Source of the DNA: Bryobacteraceae bacterium
Lineage (GTDB): Bacteria; Acidobacteriota; Terriglobia; Bryobacterales; Bryobacteraceae
Length of the DNA stretch: 16,304 nt
NCBI GenBank assembly: GCA_029975915.1
Contig: JARKOC010000070.1
Coordinates: 1 to 16,304, forward strand
Direction of reading: 5' to 3'
Both the position numbers and the translations under genes were made by a program. The notes beneath the pieces are model-generated. The model did not search any database. It saw only the letters and a list, made by a program, of their open reading frames with translations, and was not told where the DNA came from. Shown in pieces: positions 13,434 to 16,304 of this stretch; the first letter of the stretch is position 1, and each line of letters begins with the position of its first letter.

Positions 13434-14510
13434 ATGAGCATCAAGTGCATGACGACAGTCTGGGAGAAGTCAAAGCACAAGGGCGGCAACCTGCTACTTC
13501 TGCTGGCGATCGCAGACAATGCCAACGACGACATCTGGCACGCCTGGCCAGGAATGTCCACACTGGCGAAAAAGACCCGGCGGACAGAGCGCACCATCAG
13601 GAACCAGATACCGGAGATCGAGGCCAGCGGAGAGTTGATCGTCTACCGGAAAGAGGGGCAGGTCAACCACTACCTGATCACCACCGGTCTCACGAAAGAC
13701 GAGGTCGAGGTCAACCTGAGAGCCTTCTGCACGAAGTTAGGGATCACCCCGGAAGATATTTCCTCCCCCCGTACCGAGGAAAAAACTTCCGGGGTACCCC
13801 GGAAAAAACTACCGGGGAGGGGGGAAGCAGGCTTCCGGGGTACCCCGGAAATAGCTATTTCCCCCGAATCATCAAAGAACCATCAAACAGAACCATCAGA
13901 GAATCACCAGTCATCCGAACCTGCTGACGCAGGCCCGGATGATTCGCCTCAACGACCCTCCCCGGTCGAGAATCCGGAAGCGTACTCCGTTCCAGAAATC
14001 CAGGCGCTCAAGCTCACTCGCTCGGAGTGGGAGCAGCTTCTCCGCAACGAACGGCAAGGGCGGGGTAAGCATGGCGTTCGTTCGGGCGTGGTCAGGCACA
14101 TCGAGCACAAGCTCAGTATGCACCCGCTGGAACCGCTGATGCCCGCCATGCTGGAGGCGGTGGACAAGGCCACCGTTCAGAGCGTGCACGATCCGGGCAT
14201 GGCCGCCCAGTTTCGGAAGGTCATCTACGACAAGCTCTGGCAGGGAGAGCGGCCGTACCTGCCCGACGAAATCCTCCAGTTCGCTGCGGAAGAGTCCCCG
14301 GTCGAAAACATCTACTTCCTGCCGAGTGTGTTGAGCGGCTGGCGCGGCAAGCAGAAGGCGAAAGGCAAGGCATCCAATGGCAGTCAACCCCCAGGCGAGA
14401 AAAAGCCCAAGTATCCCCAGTACAACCGGAACGACGCCCTCGAACGGATCGAGCAGCGACGGCGTGCCGCCGAAGCCGCAGCCGGAGGCGACACCAACGG
14501 TGGAGTGTGA
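13434..14510 (+). CDS. Phage replisome organiser / initiator-like HTH protein (lambda O analogue)
   Basis: 358 aa from ATG 13434, with GGGGAG at 13418-13423; a GTG six codons upstream is less likely. Residues about 18-82 form an HTH_36-type winged helix (GGNLLLLLAIADNANDD, WPGMSTLAKKTRRTERTIR, EIEASGELIVYRK), the domain used by phage and plasmid initiators. Residues about 101-165 are a low-complexity Pro/Glu/Ser/Asn linker whose DNA is the candidate origin (13735-13910). The C-terminal part has a helical domain (about 180-300) and a basic tail, probably the contact surface for the helicase or loader. Domain order and position of the origin copy lambda O. The helicase loader gene overlaps its 3' end, and DnaB is encoded 2.6 kb upstream in the same operon. 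Confidence 0.88.
   Translation: MSIKCMTTVWEKSKHKGGNLLLLLAIADNANDDIWHAWPGMSTLAKKTRRTERTIRNQIPEIEASGELIVYRKEGQVNHYLITTGLTKDEVEVNLRAFCTKLGITPEDISSPRTEEKTSGVPRKKLPGRGEAGFRGTPEIAISPESSKNHQTEPSENHQSSEPADAGPDDSPQRPSPVENPEAYSVPEIQALKLTRSEWEQLLRNERQGRGKHGVRSGVVRHIEHKLSMHPLEPLMPAMLEAVDKATVQSVHDPGMAAQFRKVIYDKLWQGERPYLPDEILQFAAEESPVENIYFLPSVLSGWRGKQKAKGKASNGSQPPGEKKPKYPQYNRNDALERIEQRRRAAEAAAGGDTNGGV
13735..13910. other. Candidate replication origin inside the initiator gene
   Basis: The iteron block is followed directly by a perfect 16-bp palindrome GGAAATAGCTATTTCC (13847-13862, sharing bases with the last iteron) and an AT-richer stretch (13851-13910, 35 of 60 A/T in a GC-rich region). That stretch carries GAAYCATCA-type repeats at 13866, 13877 and 13890, with a variant GAATCACCA at 13901, spaced 11, 13 and 11 bases, about one helical turn. 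Iterons plus an adjacent easily melted region inside an initiator gene is the lambda ori plan. Function is inferred. Confidence 0.75.
13762..13853 (+). repeat. Four tandem 23-bp iterons, two with an 18-bp palindrome
   Basis: Units start at 13762, 13785, 13808 and 13831, exactly 23 bases apart. Units 2 and 4 differ at only two of 23 positions, and each contains the perfect palindrome TTCCGGGGTACCCCGGAA (13787-13804 and 13833-13850). Unit 1 keeps 16 of 23 positions of unit 2. Unit 3 keeps 13, including CCGGGG on the left and GGAA on the right. A further degenerate copy (15 of 23) lies at 13735-13757, out of phase by 4 bases. Since 23 is not a multiple of three, successive units are read in different frames, so the repeat is kept for its DNA sequence. 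Confidence 0.9.
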
Positions 14511-15261
14511 GAAGTGCGGCGGGGCCGGGTTCTATGGCTACGACGTGCCTTTCGGGCATCCCCTCTGGAACGAGATCGTGGACTGCGACTGCCTGGCCGG
14601 TCAGGCGCTCAAGCAGGATCGGATTCGGCGCAAGCTCCAGGTGGCCCACCTGCCTCTGGAGTTGGAGCAGAAGACGTTCGAGACACTGGCCCCCCTCGAA
14701 GGTCAGCCCAACGTAGACGGCGAGACGATCGTCCTGTCCGACTCGCAGATCGAGGCCCTGAGCATGGGGCGCGAGGTCGTCCAGTTCGGGTACGTCATGA
14801 GTCGCGGCCTGCCGCGCCCTGGTCTGTTCCTGTATGGCGACCGGGGCCGGGGCAAGTCCGGGATCGCCATCAGCATCGTGAACGGGCGCGTCCAGGCCCA
14901 TGGGGACGTGGCGCTGTATATCACCGTGCCGGACTTGCTGGATCACCTGCGCAGCACGTTCGGGCCGAAGAGCGACGTGTCGTATGATGACCTGTTCGAG
15001 CAGGTCAAGGGCGTTTCGCTGCTGGTTCTGGATGACCTGGGCACCGAGAACCCGACCGCCTGGGCAGTCGAGAAGCTGTACCAGGTGGTGGATTACCGGT
15101 ACCGGAGTCGACTCCTGACCATCGTGACATCCAACCTCAGCCCTTCCGAGCTGACCGAGCACTTCGACCGCGTGGGTGACTGGACGGGCAAGCGGATCAT
15201 CGACCGGCTGGTCACCATGTGCGCTGTTGTAGAAGTGGCTGGACCGAACCTAAGGCGGTGA
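14500..15261 (+). CDS. DnaC/IstB-like helicase-loader ATPase
   Basis: 253 aa from GTG 14500, with GGAGG at 14484-14488. An ATG at 14377 in the same frame would add 41 Pro/Ser/Thr-rich residues but overlap the initiator gene by 134 bases. N-terminal zinc finger: CEKCGGAGFYGYDVPFGHPL then CDCL. The AAA+ core has Walker A GDRGRGKS at 113-120, Walker B LLVLDDLGTE (D178, D179) and sensor-1-like TIVTSNLS. The arginine-finger region (GKRIIDRL) is present. Such proteins deliver DnaB to the origin and release it on ATP turnover. Its location right after the initiator with its intragenic origin supports this. Confidence 0.92.
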   Translation: MECEKCGGAGFYGYDVPFGHPLWNEIVDCDCLAGQALKQDRIRRKLQVAHLPLELEQKTFETLAPLEGQPNVDGETIVLSDSQIEALSMGREVVQFGYVMSRGLPRPGLFLYGDRGRGKSGIAISIVNGRVQAHGDVALYITVPDLLDHLRSTFGPKSDVSYDDLFEQVKGVSLLVLDDLGTENPTAWAVEKLYQVVDYRYRSRLLTIVTSNLSPSELTEHFDRVGDWTGKRIIDRLVTMCAVVEVAGPNLRR

Positions 15262-15264
15262 ACT

Positions 15265-15678
15265 GTGGATGACTTCACACGCGAGCTGGCGACAGCCGCA
15301 TTGAAAGACCTCAAGCAGGACAGGCGCGGGCACTCGATACAGGTGCCCGCGCTGCTTTCCCGGATGGAGATGCTGTACTACCAGTGGCGCGACCGGGTGA
15401 TCGAGACCCAGGCGAACCGTGTACTGGACAGCGAACCGGAACCCAGGCTGGCCAAGCTGGTCGAGCCGGTGTGGGATCGGCTGGCCGAGCGCGGCGAGTA
15501 CTGGGAAACCCCGGCCGATGATATGGCTGCGTCCTGGGTGGCCTGGGGACTGGCGGTCCTGGGCTGGATGGACATAGAGGCAGGCGGACAGGTGCAGACG
15601 ATCGCCTGTACCGATGACGAGCTGGCCGCCTGGCTGGCGGAGCAGCAGCCGGTGCAGATGGCACTCCTGGGGGTATGA
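15265..15678 (+). CDS. Hypothetical protein downstream of the loader
   Basis: 137 aa from GTG 15265, four bases after the loader stop, with AAGGCGG just upstream inside the previous gene. Mostly helical; residues about 25-60 are charged (LLSRMEMLYYQWRDRVIETQ), and there is a Trp/Ala-rich middle (AASWVAWGLAVLGWMDIEAG), too polar around it for a confident membrane helix. Its stop overlaps the methyltransferase start (ATGA). Not recognised. Confidence 0.8.
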   Translation: MDDFTRELATAALKDLKQDRRGHSIQVPALLSRMEMLYYQWRDRVIETQANRVLDSEPEPRLAKLVEPVWDRLAERGEYWETPADDMAASWVAWGLAVLGWMDIEAGGQVQTIACTDDELAAWLAEQQPVQMALLGV

Positions 15679-16304
15679 GCGTGACCGCGCAGACGTTTCA
15701 CGCCCAGGCCGAGCGCCGGGCGAATGACTTCTATCCGACCCAACAGACGTGCGCCGATCGGTGCGTGGCCTGTCTGCCCAGGCAGGCCATCCCCGCTAGG
15801 CCGTTTGTGTTGGACGTGGGCAGCGGTCCCGGTGCGTTTGGCCGGGCGGCGCGGGCCTGCTGGCCGGAGGCCGTGATCTGGGGCGTAGAACTGGTCGAGA
15901 AGCGCAAGGGCTGGCCGGGCATCCCCGGCTTACTCGACCTGGGTGCTTACAACCACGTCATCTATGGCGATTACCAGGAACTCTCCGAGGAGCTGGCCGA
16001 GGTCCAATACGCGGGCGTGTGTCCGGATGGGTTCGGAGTCGATCTGGTCGTGGGCAACCCACCGTACAGCCTCGACGAGGCGGCGGTCGAGTTTGGGATG
16101 CAGGTGCTCAGGCCGGGCGGTTGGATGGCCTTCCTGCTGCTGGAAGCGTTTGCCCACAGTGAAACCCGCTACGACCGCTTCTACAGCCGGAGACCGTTCG
16201 CGCCAGTCGCCATCATGCCCCTGGTGCATCGGCCGAGCTTCTTCACGAGCGAGACGGGAAGCTCGACCGATTACCGCGAGTATGCCTGGTTCATCTGGCG
16301 CAAA
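15675..16304 (+). CDS. N6-adenine DNA methyltransferase, 3' truncated by window end
   Basis: 210 codons, open to the last base; ATG 15675 overlaps the previous TGA. Motif I (AdoMet binding) is LDVGSGPGAFG at about 46-56, with the acidic residue of motif II in GVELVEK (about 70-76). Motif IV VVGNPPYS places the catalytic NPPY at 128-131, typical of adenine-N6 enzymes. The end reads TDYREYAWFIWRK, and little of the family's usual domain remains missing. It probably methylates phage DNA, either against host restriction or as part of late regulation. No restriction endonuclease is visible, so it is likely an orphan, though the gene beyond the edge is unknown. Confidence 0.9.
   Translation, partial: MSVTAQTFHAQAERRANDFYPTQQTCADRCVACLPRQAIPARPFVLDVGSGPGAFGRAARACWPEAVIWGVELVEKRKGWPGIPGLLDLGAYNHVIYGDYQELSEELAEVQYAGVCPDGFGVDLVVGNPPYSLDEAAVEFGMQVLRPGGWMAFLLLEAFAHSETRYDRFYSRRPFAPVAIMPLVHRPSFFTSETGSSTDYREYAWFIWRK

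Noticed and set aside
13762..13853. Iterons read as a CRISPR array
   Set aside because: Units are contiguous with no unique spacers, lie inside a coding gene, and no cas gene is present.
13785..13853. The palindromic repeats read as a protein repeat
   Set aside because: The 23-base period shifts the reading frame, so the encoded peptides differ (TSGVPRK versus FRGTPEI).

Overview
The window looks like the left (regulatory plus replication) part of a bacteriophage or prophage, or a closely related phage-type integrative element, from a GC-rich bacterium. The reasons are tightly packed co-directional genes with 1-8 nt stop/start overlaps, many small unrecognised proteins, a free-standing HNH homing endonuclease, a tRNA gene, and a replication block (DnaB-type helicase, RecD2-type helicase, HTH replisome organiser, DnaC-type loader). 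The host cannot be fixed from the sequence; a Chloroflexota-like or other GC-rich host is only a guess. No integrase, portal, terminase or capsid gene is visible.

Layout. 1-657: the edge of the window and a small three-helix membrane protein resembling Pycsar/SLATT-type effectors. 704-1043: a small excisionase/MerR-type HTH gene preceded by an extended -10 element overlapped by three copies of CAATGACCT. 1040-1988: a protein-free stretch of about 0.9 kb. It begins with a near-consensus sigma70 promoter (TTGACA, 17 bp, TAGAAT) covered by a 26-bp palindrome, continues as a highly structured RNA with many GNRA-capped hairpins and a probable pseudoknot, then has a tRNA-Val(GAC) with an unusual 6-bp anticodon stem, and ends at a strong intrinsic terminator. 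This organisation recalls the large ornate phage RNAs GOLLD and ROOL. 2041-8536: accessory/recombination genes: zinc-knuckle proteins, the HNH endonuclease, a possible single-strand annealing protein, a DUF3560 protein and coiled-coil proteins. Several are separated by intrinsic-terminator-type hairpins although all point the same way. 8638-15678: the replication operon, almost entirely translationally coupled. 15675-16304: the start of an N6-adenine DNA methyltransferase that runs off the window; it has no stop codon here.

How the parts may work together. The organiser gene (13434-14510) has an N-terminal winged-helix/HTH domain and contains, in its own middle, a set of 23-bp iterons, two of them carrying an 18-bp perfect palindrome, followed by an AT-richer stretch with helically spaced short repeats. 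This is the lambda O/ori arrangement: the initiator would bind iterons inside its own gene, the DnaC-like loader made just downstream would bring in the DnaB-like helicase made upstream, and RecD2 and the annealing protein would serve recombination-linked replication. The iterons sit in all three reading frames, so their conservation is at DNA level. The two strongest candidates for undescribed biology are the large RNA/tRNA transcript and this intragenic origin.
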